A stretch of DNA of 64,000 nucleotides from Bradyrhizobium sp. B124 (GCF_038967635.1 NZ_CP152413.1:1612001-1676000); one strand, 5' to 3'; positions 34,696-44,237 are shown, counted from the first letter of the stretch. Made by a program: numbers and translations. Notes: generated by a model from the sequence alone, not told the origin.

Positions 34696-37407
34696 TCAGG
34701 CGGCGTCCTCGACGCTATCGGCCGCGAGCAGCGTCCGGAGGTCCTGCGCGGGAACCGGCTTGCTGAACAGATAGCCCTGCATCTGCGTGCAGCCGAGCAT
34801 CTGCACGGTATCGCGCTGCTGATCGGTCTCGACGCCCTCGGCGGTCGTGATCATGTTGCGGTCGGCGGCGATCGAGACCACTGCGCGGATGATCGAGGCC
34901 GAGCCGCTGTTGCGGGTCACTTCCTTGACGAAGCTGCGGTCGATCTTGATCTTGTCGAACGGGAAGCGCTGCAGATATTGCAGCGACGAGTAGCCGGTGC
35001 CGAAATCGTCGAGCGCAATGTGGACGCCGAGCGCGCGCAGCTGGCCGAGCGTGACAAGCGCCGCATCGTCGTCGGCGATCAGCACCGCCTCGGTGATCTC
35101 GAGCTCGAGCCTGCGCGGGTCGAGCCCGCTCTCGGCGAGCGCGCTTGCAACTTTCAGCGCCAGCGTCTCCGACTTGAACTGGATCGGCGAGACGTTGACC
35201 GCCAAGCGCACATGCGCCGGCCAGCCCGCCGCCTCGATGCAGGCGGTGCGCAACACCCACTGCCCGATTTCCTCGATCAGCCCGGTTTCCTCGGCGACCG
35301 GGATGAACTCCGCCGGGGAGATCATGCCGCGCACCGGATGCCGCCAGCGCAGCAGCGCCTCGCAGCCGGTCACCTCGTCGCTGCGCAGGTCGACCAGCGG
35401 CTGATAGTGCAGCTCGAAGCGGTCTTCCGCCAACGCACTTCGCAGATCGGCCTCCAGCGCGCGGCGCAGATTGGCCTGCTTCTCCATCGCCGGATCGAAG
35501 AAGCGATAGGTCCTGCGGCCGGCGGCCTTGGCCGCGTACATGGCGAGGTCGGCGCATTTGAGCAGGCCGAACAGGTCGGAGCCGTGACGCGGGGCGATCG
35601 CGATGCCGATGCTGGCGTCGCTCGACAGCCAATGACCGTGGCAGTCGAACGGCGTGCGCAGTGACTGATAGACGCGCGCGACCAGATCGCTGACGTCGTC
35701 GTCCGACATGATGTCATGCTGGACGATCGCGAACTCGTCGCCGCCGAGGCGCGCGATGAAGTCGTTCGATCCGACCGACTGGCGCAGCTTGTCGGCCACG
35801 CGCCGGAGGAATTCATCGCCGATCGGATGACCCAGCGTGTCGTTGATCCGCTTGAACTCGTCGATATCGATGTAATGGATCGCGAACTCGCGGACGGTCG
35901 CCTCGCGCAACAATTCTTCCGCGTGACGCTGGAACAGCGTCCGGTTCGGCAGATTGGTCAAGGCATCGTAATGCGCGAGATACTCGATCTGCGCCTGCGC
36001 ACGCCGCCCGTCGGTGACGTCCTCGAGCGTGGTAGCCCAGCCGCCGTCGGGTGCGCGTTTGTAGATCAGGCGGATGCTGCGGCCGTCGGGCGTCACGATC
36101 ACCGAATCCCGGATTTCGTCACCCTTGGGATTGGTGAACCGCGCACAGTATTCATCGACATCGCCGACAAATGAACCGAGCGCCTGGCGATGCAGGATCA
36201 GATCGCGCAGATGGCAGCCGGGCCTGGCGACATCGGGCGACAGGCCGAACATGTCGATATATCGCTGGTTGCAAATCACGAGCCGCGCCGAGGCATCGAA
36301 CAGCAAAAGCCCCTGCGTCATGGTGTTGATGGCGGTGTCGAGATGCTGGCTCTTCTCGGACAGCCGGCGCTGCGCCGCATCGTGCTGCCGCTGCAGCTGG
36401 CGGACGATCAGGAAGACCGCGAAGCTGATGACCAGTACCGCCAACACGGCCGCGCAGAATTGCAGCTTGGTCTGGGCGCGCCAGTCCTCCAGCGCGCTCG
36501 ATGTCTTCGTAGTGGCGAGGATCAGGATCGGAAAATGCGACAGCAATCTGACCGCACCGACGTTCTCCTCGCCAGAAGCGCCAACGAACCGTCCCGACGT
36601 GTTGCCGCCAAAGCTGATGACCTTTTGGAACACTGGCAGGTTGATGATGTTGCGGCCGATCACGCCGGCATCCTGCGGATAGCGCGCGATGATCGTGCCG
36701 TCGCGGTGGATCATCGAAATCACGGTGTCGCCGCTCAATGCCAGCGAGGCGAGGAAATACTCGAAATGGCTGGGCTCGACGCCGCGGCTCGCAAAGCCGA
36801 TGATCTCGCCGTTGCGCCCGGTGATCTTGCGCGCAAAGATCGTGGTCCAGTTGCCCGTCACCTTGCTCATCGCAGGTTCGACGATGACAGGCGACGTCGG
36901 TCGTCCCGAGGTGAACTCCTGGAAATAGCGCCGTTCGGCAATGCTGACGTCGGGCACCGGCCACATCTCGGACGAGTTGATCAGCCATCCCTTGGCATTG
37001 AACAAATTGAGCCCGCCGACATGCGGCAGCGCGGCCAGCCGCGTGCGCAGCATCTCGTGTGCGCTCAAAAGCGACATGTTCTTTTCGAACTGATCGGCGG
37101 TCTCGACCTGCTCCGACCGCAGATAGTTCACGATGTCGTCGTGGACATGCTGGAGGTCGCTGAGCTGCTGGTCGAAATGCCGCGACAGCAGCAGCGCGGT
37201 GTTGTTGAGCTCGCGTTCGGACATCTCCAGCGCGCGCTCGCGAAACTGCAGCGCGAGATAGCCGGTGCCAAGCGTGATGGCGAGCACCAGCAGCGCGGCG
37301 CTCAGGACGAGCCACTGAATGGCGCCCATCCTGGTGGCGCGCAACACACCCTTGATCGACAGCCGCCGGTGCTCCGGCTTCACGCTGTTCGTTGACACAA
37401 CCGACAT
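34696..37407 (-). CDS. Membrane-bound GGDEF-EAL protein (diguanylate cyclase/phosphodiesterase)
   Basis: A 903-residue inner-membrane regulator of cyclic di-GMP. Two transmembrane helices (about 28-52 and 310-330) flank a periplasmic Cache-type sensor. A PAS domain follows (about 355-470). The GGDEF motif is intact at 555-559 and an EAL motif (CEALLRW) begins at 683, with DDFGTGYSSLQYL later. Both activities look possible. The start has GGCAGGAAA directly before it. It may control motility or exopolysaccharide. Confidence 0.93.
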   Translation of the reverse strand: MSVVSTNSVKPEHRRLSIKGVLRATRMGAIQWLVLSAALLVLAITLGTGYLALQFRERALEMSERELNNTALLLSRHFDQQLSDLQHVHDDIVNYLRSEQVETADQFEKNMSLLSAHEMLRTRLAALPHVGGLNLFNAKGWLINSSEMWPVPDVSIAERRYFQEFTSGRPTSPVIVEPAMSKVTGNWTTIFARKITGRNGEIIGFASRGVEPSHFEYFLASLALSGDTVISMIHRDGTIIARYPQDAGVIGRNIINLPVFQKVISFGGNTSGRFVGASGEENVGAVRLLSHFPILILATTKTSSALEDWRAQTKLQFCAAVLAVLVISFAVFLIVRQLQRQHDAAQRRLSEKSQHLDTAINTMTQGLLLFDASARLVICNQRYIDMFGLSPDVARPGCHLRDLILHRQALGSFVGDVDEYCARFTNPKGDEIRDSVIVTPDGRSIRLIYKRAPDGGWATTLEDVTDGRRAQAQIEYLAHYDALTNLPNRTLFQRHAEELLREATVREFAIHYIDIDEFKRINDTLGHPIGDEFLRRVADKLRQSVGSNDFIARLGGDEFAIVQHDIMSDDDVSDLVARVYQSLRTPFDCHGHWLSSDASIGIAIAPRHGSDLFGLLKCADLAMYAAKAAGRRTYRFFDPAMEKQANLRRALEADLRSALAEDRFELHYQPLVDLRSDEVTGCEALLRWRHPVRGMISPAEFIPVAEETGLIEEIGQWVLRTACIEAAGWPAHVRLAVNVSPIQFKSETLALKVASALAESGLDPRRLELEITEAVLIADDDAALVTLGQLRALGVHIALDDFGTGYSSLQYLQRFPFDKIKIDRSFVKEVTRNSGSASIIRAVVSIAADRNMITTAEGVETDQQRDTVQMLGCTQMQGYLFSKPVPAQDLRTLLAADSVEDAA

Positions 37408-37539
37408 TTTCCTGCCCCTGCGGGTGCCCTTCTAAGGGAACACAACCCAAGGGCTCGTTAGGAAAGTCAGTTATCGGACTGTTAAGGTGGATGAATAGCT
37501 GAGCGCGATCAGCACGGGAATCCTCAGGGCGCGACCGCC

Positions 37540-38046
37540 TCAGGCCTCCTTCAGGCTGCACTCGATCAACGCGCCCTCGATGCTGAACTTCGAGAATGGC
37601 GAGAACGGCGTCGCGGCCTTGAGCGCGGCGAAGAATTGCGAGTCGCCCGGACTCTTGAGGAGAAAACGGATGTGGCTGGCCGCCAGCGCATCACGCGACA
37701 GCCAGACGACGCCGGAGAACAGGGCCACGAGCATCTGCGCGTAATCGCTGACATCGGCGAGGCCGAGATCGTAGATCGGAGACACATTGATGAAGCGCGT
37801 GCTGAGCGCCGGCGACGTATATCGGCTCATCAACAGACGTCTGACCTGGCAGACCGCGTGGACCCGTTCGCCGTCGGTCAGGTGATACAGCCCCTGACTG
37901 TCACCTTCCCTGGCCGTCAGCGCTTCAAAGGCTCCGATGCCGCCAAAGGTGGCAAAATCCTCTCCGACGCCTTCAGCGTCCTTCTTCCATTGTGCCTTGA
38001 TGAGACGCCAGGACCGCTCAGGATCCTTGATTGGCAAAAGCCGCAT
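37540..38046 (-). CDS. Hypothetical protein
   Basis: A 168-residue soluble protein, beginning MRLLPIKDPERSWRLIKAQWKK. It has a regular mix of helices and strands and a conserved-looking middle (SRYTSPALSTRFINVSPIYDLGLADVSDYAQMLVALF), but no catalytic signature that I recognise. It lies 130 bp upstream of the GGDEF-EAL gene on the same strand and could share its regulation. Good composition and length support a real gene. Confidence 0.65.
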   Translation of the reverse strand: MRLLPIKDPERSWRLIKAQWKKDAEGVGEDFATFGGIGAFEALTAREGDSQGLYHLTDGERVHAVCQVRRLLMSRYTSPALSTRFINVSPIYDLGLADVSDYAQMLVALFSGVVWLSRDALAASHIRFLLKSPGDSQFFAALKAATPFSPFSKFSIEGALIECSLKEA

Positions 38047-38164
38047 GGTTAAGGGGCTGTTAGCACGGAGGGGAGTCGTCGCTGAGATAATATGTCGCAG
38101 GCATTAAGCATTTGCTTACAGCGGTAGCCGGCTGCGCCGACGCGACGGCTGGCCCGGCGGTGCG

Positions 38165-38247
38165 TAGCCCGGATGAAGCGCAGCGCAATCCGGGACCTGT
38201 ATCAACGGTTGGCGGCTCCCGGATTTCGCTGCGCTTCATCCGGGCTA
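38165..38247. repeat. Dispersed palindromic repeat, intact copy
   Basis: About 30-bp arms starting TAGCCCGGATGAAGCGCAGC and ending with a near-exact complement, 83 bp in all. A diverged copy lies at 10569-10638. Confidence 0.85.
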
Positions 38248-38285
38248 CAAGAACTTCGACCCCTAGTGTGCGCGGCCGCTTCGAC

Positions 38286-38780
38286 TCACGCCTTGCAGCA
38301 GGCCGGAGCCTCGGGCGGCGCGGCCTGGGGCTGTGGCGCACAACAGGCGCTTTGCTGCCCGTCCAGCTTCTCGTGTGCGACGCGCGCGGTCCGCTCGCCG
38401 CTGCCGTCGCCGTAGACGATGCTTTCGCCGGTCGTATGGAAGGTCTCCCACGCGATCCCCGCGGGATCATCGATCCACGACTTCTCGGACCTGGCATAGC
38501 AGCACACCGTCTGGCCCTGCTCGATCACCTCGCCGCCCGCCTTGCGCAGCCGGCCATAGACCTCGCCGAGCTCCTCGGCGCTCTCCACCTGAATGCCGAG
38601 GTGATCGAGCCCCGGCTCGCGGCCTCGGGTCGAGATCGCGAAGTTGACGCGGGGATCGTCGAGCATCCATTTGGCATAATCGGATTTCACGATCGTCGGT
38701 TCGGCGCCGAACAACGCCGAGTAGAAGCTGACCGATTGCGGGATGTCCTTGACGGCGACGTGAACATGCATGCGCTTCAT
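38286..38780 (-). CDS. ArsI/CadI-family dioxygenase (VOC fold), likely C-As lyase
   Basis: A 164-residue VOC-fold metalloenzyme. The ArsI/CadI signature is a vicinal cysteine pair, here Cys93-Cys94 in TVCCYARSEKSWIDDP; iron ligands fit His5 or His7, His60 (GLDHLGIQV) and Glu112 (AWETFH). ArsI cleaves the carbon-arsenic bond of trivalent organoarsenicals; CadI is cadmium-inducible. The C-terminal tail has two more CC pairs (SACCAPQ, ACCKA), a possible metal-binding end. An AGGATT ribosome site precedes the chosen ATG. It lies far from the ars operon in this window. Confidence 0.82.
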   Translation of the reverse strand: MKRMHVHVAVKDIPQSVSFYSALFGAEPTIVKSDYAKWMLDDPRVNFAISTRGREPGLDHLGIQVESAEELGEVYGRLRKAGGEVIEQGQTVCCYARSEKSWIDDPAGIAWETFHTTGESIVYGDGSGERTARVAHEKLDGQQSACCAPQPQAAPPEAPACCKA

Positions 38781-38874
38781 GGGGGCAATCCTTTCAGGCA
38801 GCGACGCTGGATGGATATTCCAGCCCAAGCATGCTCAGATATCAACTGCGTTACAACAGGAGTCCTGCTGCGGA

Positions 38875-39102
38875 ATGGATGCGCTCACGCTGTTCGGTTT
38901 GTTCGCCGTGACCATGATGCTCGTCTGCTACGCAGCCGAGGATCGCAGTCCCTGGTTCATCCTGGCTTTCGCCGTCTCCTGCGCGCTCGGCTCGGCCTAC
39001 GGTTTCCTGCAGGGCGCCTGGCCGTTCGGGCTGGTCGAAGCGATCTGGGCTGTCGTCGCAGCGCGACGCTGGCTGATGCGCCGAACCGCTGAGAAAGTGT
39101 AA
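38875..39102 (+). CDS. Small membrane protein
   Basis: A 75-residue protein with two membrane helices (MDALTLFGLFAVTMMLVCYA and FILAFAVSCALGSAYGFLQG) and a short basic tail. AGGAG lies 12 bases upstream. It is divergent from the ArsI/CadI gene with a 94-bp gap. Its function is unknown; context suggests metal or stress handling. Confidence 0.6.
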   Translation: MDALTLFGLFAVTMMLVCYAAEDRSPWFILAFAVSCALGSAYGFLQGAWPFGLVEAIWAVVAARRWLMRRTAEKV

Positions 39103-39113
39103 CGTTATAGTAT
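39099..39113. promoter_or_regulatory. Candidate Zur-like site
   Basis: GTAACGTTATAGTAT includes the GTTATA half-site typical of alphaproteobacterial Zur boxes and part of a second half. It lies upstream of the small exported protein and RND genes. It is only an approximate match. Confidence 0.25.
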
Positions 39114-39176
39114 CCGCGGCAATTCTGTCGCAGCGTCGAACTTGAATGCGCGCGGTCGCGGCGCTAATTAGGGCCC

Positions 39177-39545
39177 ATGGACGCTTCGCGCACCATGACT
39201 CAGCCTTCCACTCATGCAACAGGATCGCGCCGCTGGCGCAGCCTGCTTGCGGGGCTGATTTCGCTTGCGCTGGTGCTGTCGTTCTTCCACGGCTGGGCCT
39301 TCGACGGCGATGACGATGCAGCTCCCGGCTTCTCGATCGCGCAGTCGATCAACGATACCGGCGGCAAGGCTCCCGCGCATCCGGCCTCACTGCATGGCGA
39401 TCACTGCCTGACCCACGTCGCCTCGGTGGCGCCGCAGGAGACGGCATTCCCGATCGCCTATGCGCAGCACAGCTATGGCGACAGCAGCATCGGGCTGCCG
39501 GCGTCGGCCGATCGCCTCTCCCCCTTCAAACCACCGCGCGCCTGA
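39177..39545 (+). CDS. Small membrane-anchored or secreted protein of the RND locus
   Basis: A 122-residue protein with one membrane segment (about 23-39) and a periplasmic His/Asp-containing region (FDGDDDAAPG, LHGDHCLTH). It resembles the small accessory proteins (DUF2946-like) often coded upstream of heavy-metal RND pumps, where the histidines may bind metal. Met7 is an alternative start. It precedes the membrane fusion gene by about 110 bp on the same strand. Confidence 0.55.
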   Translation: MDASRTMTQPSTHATGSRRWRSLLAGLISLALVLSFFHGWAFDGDDDAAPGFSIAQSINDTGGKAPAHPASLHGDHCLTHVASVAPQETAFPIAYAQHSYGDSSIGLPASADRLSPFKPPRA

Positions 39546-39658
39546 TCCAGTCGGCATGACCGGCCGTGCGCCGCTGCCATCCGGTAGCGCGCACGCTTCC
39601 GCACAGATCGATGTCGCGACAGCGCAGGGCCAATGGCATGCGCTGCGGAGAGGCGCAC

Positions 39659-40882
39659 ATGAAACGGGTTGTTCTATTCTTCGCCGGCGTGGCTGCCGGC
39701 ATTGCACTGATCATTCTGGCGGCCGGATGGATCGGCTGGCCAGTCAGGTTCCCGGCCACGACGCAGGAGACGGCGACCGCAGATCCACCGAAAGTCGAGG
39801 CCGCGCATGAAGCTCCCGGACATATCGAGCTAAGCGAAGACCAGATCCGTGAATCTGGCATCACGCTCGCACCGGCCGGCGGCGGCATGCTGAAGCGGCA
39901 TTTCCTCGCGCCGGGATCGTTGATCCCCGACGCCGATCATATCGGCCGCGTCTCGGTCCGCGTGCTCGCGACGGTCACGGAACTGCGCAAGCGTCTCGGC
40001 GACGTGGTCGAGAAAGGCGAGATCGTCGCTGCGATCGAAAGTCGTGAGGTGGCCGACGCCAAGAGCGAATACCTCGCCGCGCGGCTCACCAACGACCTGC
40101 AGCAGACGCTCTACGCGCGACAGAAGACGCTGGTCGAGACCCGCATCGTCTCGGAAAACGAGTTCCTGCGCACGCGACTGACCGCGAACGACGCCCAGAT
40201 CAAGCTCGACGGCGCGCGGCAAAAACTGTTTGCGCTCGGCCTGTCGGAAAGCGAGATCACCGATCTGCCCAACCAGCCGCCCGAAAGCCTGCGGACGCAG
40301 TTCCTGCGCGCGCCGATCAGCGGCCGGGTGTCCGAACGGCGCGTCGATCTCGGCGGCCTGGTCGGGCGCGAGGGGCAGGAAAGCGAACTCTACGTCATCG
40401 TCAATCTCGACGACATCTGGGTCGATCTGGCGGTTTCGCCCGAAGACATCGGCGCGGTCCGCGAAGGCGTTTCGGTCAAGATCCGCGCCATCGGCACCGA
40501 GGATGAAGCCAATGCCGGCGTGATCTTCGTCAGCCCCCTGCTCGACCGCGAGACCCGCAATGCCCGCGTGATCGCGACCATGCCCAACAAGGAGCACCGC
40601 TGGAAGCCCGGCACCTTCGTCACCGCGGAAGTGCCGCTGTCAGGCGCGCCGTCGACGGTGATGGTGACGAAGAAGGCCATTCAAACCATCAAGGGAACGC
40701 CGACCGTGTTCGTGCGCGACGCCGACGGCTTCGAGGCGAGGTCGGTACGGACCGGCCGTGAGGACGATAACGACATCGAAATCGTCGCGGGTCTTGCCGC
40801 CGGCGAGACCATTGCGGTGCAGAACACCTTCACGTTGAAGGCCGAAGTCGAGAAGGACGAAGCGGAGCACGGCCATGATTGA
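39659..40882 (+). CDS. czcB: RND efflux membrane fusion protein (CzcB/CusB type)
   Basis: A 407-residue periplasmic adaptor anchored by an N-terminal helix (MKRVVLFFAGVAAGIALIILAAGW). Its barrel-sandwich and hairpin regions follow the HlyD/CusB pattern (VTELRKRLGDVVEKGEIVAAIESREVADAK, FLRAPISGRVSERRVDLGGLVG). GGAGAGG lies before ATG. It overlaps czcA by eight bases. It would connect the inner-membrane pump to an outer-membrane factor not seen here. Confidence 0.9.
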   Translation: MKRVVLFFAGVAAGIALIILAAGWIGWPVRFPATTQETATADPPKVEAAHEAPGHIELSEDQIRESGITLAPAGGGMLKRHFLAPGSLIPDADHIGRVSVRVLATVTELRKRLGDVVEKGEIVAAIESREVADAKSEYLAARLTNDLQQTLYARQKTLVETRIVSENEFLRTRLTANDAQIKLDGARQKLFALGLSESEITDLPNQPPESLRTQFLRAPISGRVSERRVDLGGLVGREGQESELYVIVNLDDIWVDLAVSPEDIGAVREGVSVKIRAIGTEDEANAGVIFVSPLLDRETRNARVIATMPNKEHRWKPGTFVTAEVPLSGAPSTVMVTKKAIQTIKGTPTVFVRDADGFEARSVRTGREDDNDIEIVAGLAAGETIAVQNTFTLKAEVEKDEAEHGHD

Positions 40883-43800
40883 GCGCATCATCGGTCTCGC
40901 GATCCAGCGGCGCTGGGTCGTTGTCACACTGGCGGCCATCCTGATGTTTCTCGGCGGCCTCGCATTGACCAGGCTGCCGATCGACGCAGTGCCCGACATC
41001 ACCAACAAGCAGGTCCAGATCAACACCGTCGCCCCGGCGTTGTCGCCGGCGGAAATCGAGAAGCAGATCACCTTCCCGATCGAGACGGCGCTGGCGGGCG
41101 CGCCGGGGCTGGAGAGCACGCGGTCGCTCTCCCGCAACGGCTTCTCGCAGATCACCGCGGTGTTCAGCGAAGCCACCGACATCTATTTCGCCCGCCAGCA
41201 GGTCGGCGAGCGCCTGACCGAGGTGCGCGCGCGCCTGCCCCAGGGCATCGAGCCGCGAATTGGCCCGACCACGACGGGTCTTGGCGAAATCTACATGTGG
41301 ACCGTCCACTACTCCGGCCAGAAGGTGCAGACCGACGGCGCGCCGGGCCTGCAGAGCGACGGCCGCTTCCTGACGGCGGACGGCCAGGTGTTGCAAAGCG
41401 AGGTCGAGAAAGACGCCTATCTGCGCACAGTGCAGGACTGGATCATCAAGCCGCAGATCAAGATGGTGCCTGGCGTCGCCGGCGTCGATTCGATCGGCGG
41501 CTATCTCAAGCAGTACCAGGTGCAGCCCGATGCGGCGAAGCTGATCGCGCTCGGCCTCACCTTCGCCGACGTCGCCAAGGCGATCGAGAGCAACAATGTC
41601 AGCCGCGGTGCGCGCTATATCGAGCGCAACGGCGAAGGATTCGTGGTTCGGTCCGGCGGCCGCCTCGAGAACATCGAGGAGCTCGGCGCGGTCGTCGTCA
41701 CCACCCGCGGCGGCGTCCCGGTCCGGATCCGCGACCTCGCCTCGCTCTCGATCGGCGGCGAGACGCGCACCGGCAGCGCCAGCGAGAACGGCCGCGAGGT
41801 CGTGGTCGGCACCGCACTGATGCTGATCGGCGCCAACAGCCGCACGGTATCGGCCGCGGTCGACGCCAAACTGCGTGCGATCACGCCATCCTTGCCGGCA
41901 GGCGTCGCAGTCGAGACGGTGCTCGATCGCACCCAGCTGGTCGATGCGACCATCGGCACGGTGGCGCGAAACCTCGCCGAAGGCGCGCTGCTGGTGATCG
42001 CGGTTCTGTTCGTGCTGCTCGGCAATTTCCGCGCGGCATTGATCACGGCACTGGTGATCCCGATCGCCATGCTGATGACGGCGATCGGCATGTTTCAGGG
42101 CCGCATCAGCGCCAATCTGATGAGCCTCGGTGCACTGGATTTCGGCCTGATCGTCGATGGCGCCGTCATCATCACCGAGAACAGCCTGCGTCATCTTGCC
42201 GAGAAGCAGCATGTGCTTGGCCGCGTGCTGACCCGCAACGAACGGCTGGCGACGGTGCAGGCGTCTGCCGTGGAGATGGTGCAGCCGAGCCTCTACGGCC
42301 AGGCCATCATCCTGCTGGTCTATGTGCCGCTCCTCACCTTCACCGGCGTCGAAGGCAAGATGTTCGAGCCGATGGCGCTGACCGTGATTCTCGCGCTCGC
42401 TGCCGCCTTCGTGCTGTCGCTGACACTGGTTCCGGCGCTGATCGCGATCGGCATCACCGGCCGCGTGCAGGAGAAGGAGAACTGGCTCGTTGCCACATTG
42501 AAGCGCTGGTACAGCCCGCTGCTCCGGCGCGCGGTTGCAACGCCCCTACCCGTCATCGCCGTGGCGGTCGTGTTGTTCGCGACCGCCCTGTTCGGGTTCT
42601 TCCGGCTCGGCCAGGAGTTCATCCCCTCGCTCGACGAGAAGAACATCGCCATGCACGCGCTGAGAATTCCGAGCACGGCGCTGTCGCAGTCGCAGGCGAT
42701 GCAACTCTCGGTCGAGAAGGCCGTCAGCCGCTTTCCGCAAGTGTCGTTCGTCTTCTCCAAGACCGGCACCGCGGAGGTGGCGAGCGACCCGATGCCGCCG
42801 AACGCATCCGACACCTTCATCATCCTGAAGCCGCGCGCGCAGTGGCCGGATCCGTCGCTGACCAAGGAGCAGTTGATCGAAGACATTTCGAAGGCGGTCG
42901 GCCGGCTGCCCGGCAACGTCTATGAATTCACCCAGCCGATCCAGATGCGCTTCAACGAACTGCTCGCCGGCGTTCGCGGCGACATCGCGGTCAAGGTGTT
43001 CGGCGACGAGTTCGAGCCGATGCAGAAGGCCGCCAACCAGATCGCCGCCGCGCTGCGCGGCGTGCGCGGCGCGACCGACGTCAAGGTCGAACAGGCCGGT
43101 GGCCTGCCCGTGCTCGAGATCAAGGTCGACAAGGCGGCGATCGCCCGGCGGGGCCTCAGCGTCTCCGAGGTCCAGGACGTGATCGGTGCGGCGGTCGGCG
43201 GCCAGGATGCCGGCGTCGTCTACGAGGGCGATCGCAGCTTCGACATCGTGGTGCGGTTGCCGGAGAGCGTCCGCTCCGATCTCGAGGCGTTGAGCAATTT
43301 GCCGGTCGCCTTGCCGAAGGCAACGCCGAGTTCGCCGGTGCAGAGCCTGCCGCTCAACCGCGTCGCGCAGTTCTCCTTCACCGAGGGGCCGAACCAGATC
43401 AGCCGCGAGAACGGCAAGCGCCGCATCGTGGTGACGGCCAATGTCCGCGGCCGCGATCTCGGCTCGGTGGTCGAAGAAGCTCAGGCAAAGGTCACGCAAT
43501 CGGTGCAGCTGCCGCCCGGCTACTGGATGACCTGGGGCGGCCAATCGGAAAATCTCGCCGCGGCGCGCCAGCGCCTTGCCGTCGTGGTGCCGGCCTGTTT
43601 TGCGATGATCTTCCTGTTGCTGCTGGCGGCGATGGGCTCGACGCGCCATGCGCTGCTGGTGTTCAGCGCGGTGCCGCTGGCGCTCACCGGCGGCGTCGCG
43701 GCGCTGTGGCTGCGCGGCATGCCGTTCTCGATCTCGGCGGCGGTCGGCTTCATCGCGCTGTCCGGCGTTGCGGTGCTGAACGGGCTCGTGATGCTGAGCT

Positions 43801-44099
43801 TCGTCAGGCAATTGCGCGAGCGCGGCGTGCCGATGCGGGAGGCCATCGAGCAAGGCGCCCTCACCCGCTTCCGGCCGGTGGTGATGACTGCGCTGGTGGC
43901 CTCGCTCGGTTTCGTGCCGATGGCGTTCGCCACCGGCACCGGCGCCGAGGTGCAGAAGCCGCTCGCCACCGTCGTGATCGGCGGCCTGATCAGCGCGACC
44001 CTGCTCACGCTCGCCGTCCTGCCCGCGCTCTATGCACGGTACGGGCATGCCGGCAGCGCCGCGCGCAATGAGAGCACCGCGGTTCAGCCCGCGGAATGA
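40875..44099 (+). CDS. czcA: Heavy-metal RND efflux pump (CzcA/CusA family)
   Basis: A 1074-residue inner-membrane proton-driven exporter. The family N-terminus LPIDAVPDITNKQVQINT and the transmembrane-helix-4 motif DFGLIVDGAVIITE, with Asp422, Asp428 and Glu435, correspond to the D-D-E triad of CzcA (Co/Zn/Cd). It has the RND duplication of two halves of six helices each plus large periplasmic loops. It is coupled with the membrane fusion gene, but no CzcC-type outer-membrane gene follows. Confidence 0.93.
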   Translation: MIERIIGLAIQRRWVVVTLAAILMFLGGLALTRLPIDAVPDITNKQVQINTVAPALSPAEIEKQITFPIETALAGAPGLESTRSLSRNGFSQITAVFSEATDIYFARQQVGERLTEVRARLPQGIEPRIGPTTTGLGEIYMWTVHYSGQKVQTDGAPGLQSDGRFLTADGQVLQSEVEKDAYLRTVQDWIIKPQIKMVPGVAGVDSIGGYLKQYQVQPDAAKLIALGLTFADVAKAIESNNVSRGARYIERNGEGFVVRSGGRLENIEELGAVVVTTRGGVPVRIRDLASLSIGGETRTGSASENGREVVVGTALMLIGANSRTVSAAVDAKLRAITPSLPAGVAVETVLDRTQLVDATIGTVARNLAEGALLVIAVLFVLLGNFRAALITALVIPIAMLMTAIGMFQGRISANLMSLGALDFGLIVDGAVIITENSLRHLAEKQHVLGRVLTRNERLATVQASAVEMVQPSLYGQAIILLVYVPLLTFTGVEGKMFEPMALTVILALAAAFVLSLTLVPALIAIGITGRVQEKENWLVATLKRWYSPLLRRAVATPLPVIAVAVVLFATALFGFFRLGQEFIPSLDEKNIAMHALRIPSTALSQSQAMQLSVEKAVSRFPQVSFVFSKTGTAEVASDPMPPNASDTFIILKPRAQWPDPSLTKEQLIEDISKAVGRLPGNVYEFTQPIQMRFNELLAGVRGDIAVKVFGDEFEPMQKAANQIAAALRGVRGATDVKVEQAGGLPVLEIKVDKAAIARRGLSVSEVQDVIGAAVGGQDAGVVYEGDRSFDIVVRLPESVRSDLEALSNLPVALPKATPSSPVQSLPLNRVAQFSFTEGPNQISRENGKRRIVVTANVRGRDLGSVVEEAQAKVTQSVQLPPGYWMTWGGQSENLAAARQRLAVVVPACFAMIFLLLLAAMGSTRHALLVFSAVPLALTGGVAALWLRGMPFSISAAVGFIALSGVAVLNGLVMLSFVRQLRERGVPMREAIEQGALTRFRPVVMTALVASLGFVPMAFATGTGAEVQKPLATVVIGGLISATLLTLAVLPALYARYGHAGSAARNESTAVQPAE

Positions 44100-44137
44100 C
44101 GGCGGGTTGACCGGCCGTCGCTAAGAAAAATCCGGCA

Positions 44138-44164
44138 GTTACAGCGCCCGGCAGGCGCTGTAAC
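44138..44164 (+). terminator. Hairpin at the end of the RND operon
   Basis: GTTACAGCGCC and GGCGCTGTAAC form a perfect 11-bp stem with a 5-nt loop 39 bp after the czcA stop. A short ATTT follows, so it is terminator-like but lacks a strong U-run. Its right arm overlaps the first Pho half-site. Confidence 0.5.
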
Positions 44165-44175
44165 ATTTCTGTCAT
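44158..44175 (+). promoter_or_regulatory. Putative Pho box
   Basis: CTGTAAC, ATTT, CTGTCAT: a 7-4-7 arrangement with the second unit a perfect match to the PhoB consensus and the first 5 of 7. It lies 62 bp upstream of the exported phosphodiesterase gene. Confidence 0.55.
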
Positions 44176-44237
44176 GTGGCAAAACTAAACGAAGGCTGCG
44201 GCGGGCTGCCGCGGGGCTTCATCAGGGGAATAACAAA

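Noticed and set aside
40830..42212. Long minus-strand open frame opposite czcA
   Set aside because: No recognised domain; czcA motifs are clear.
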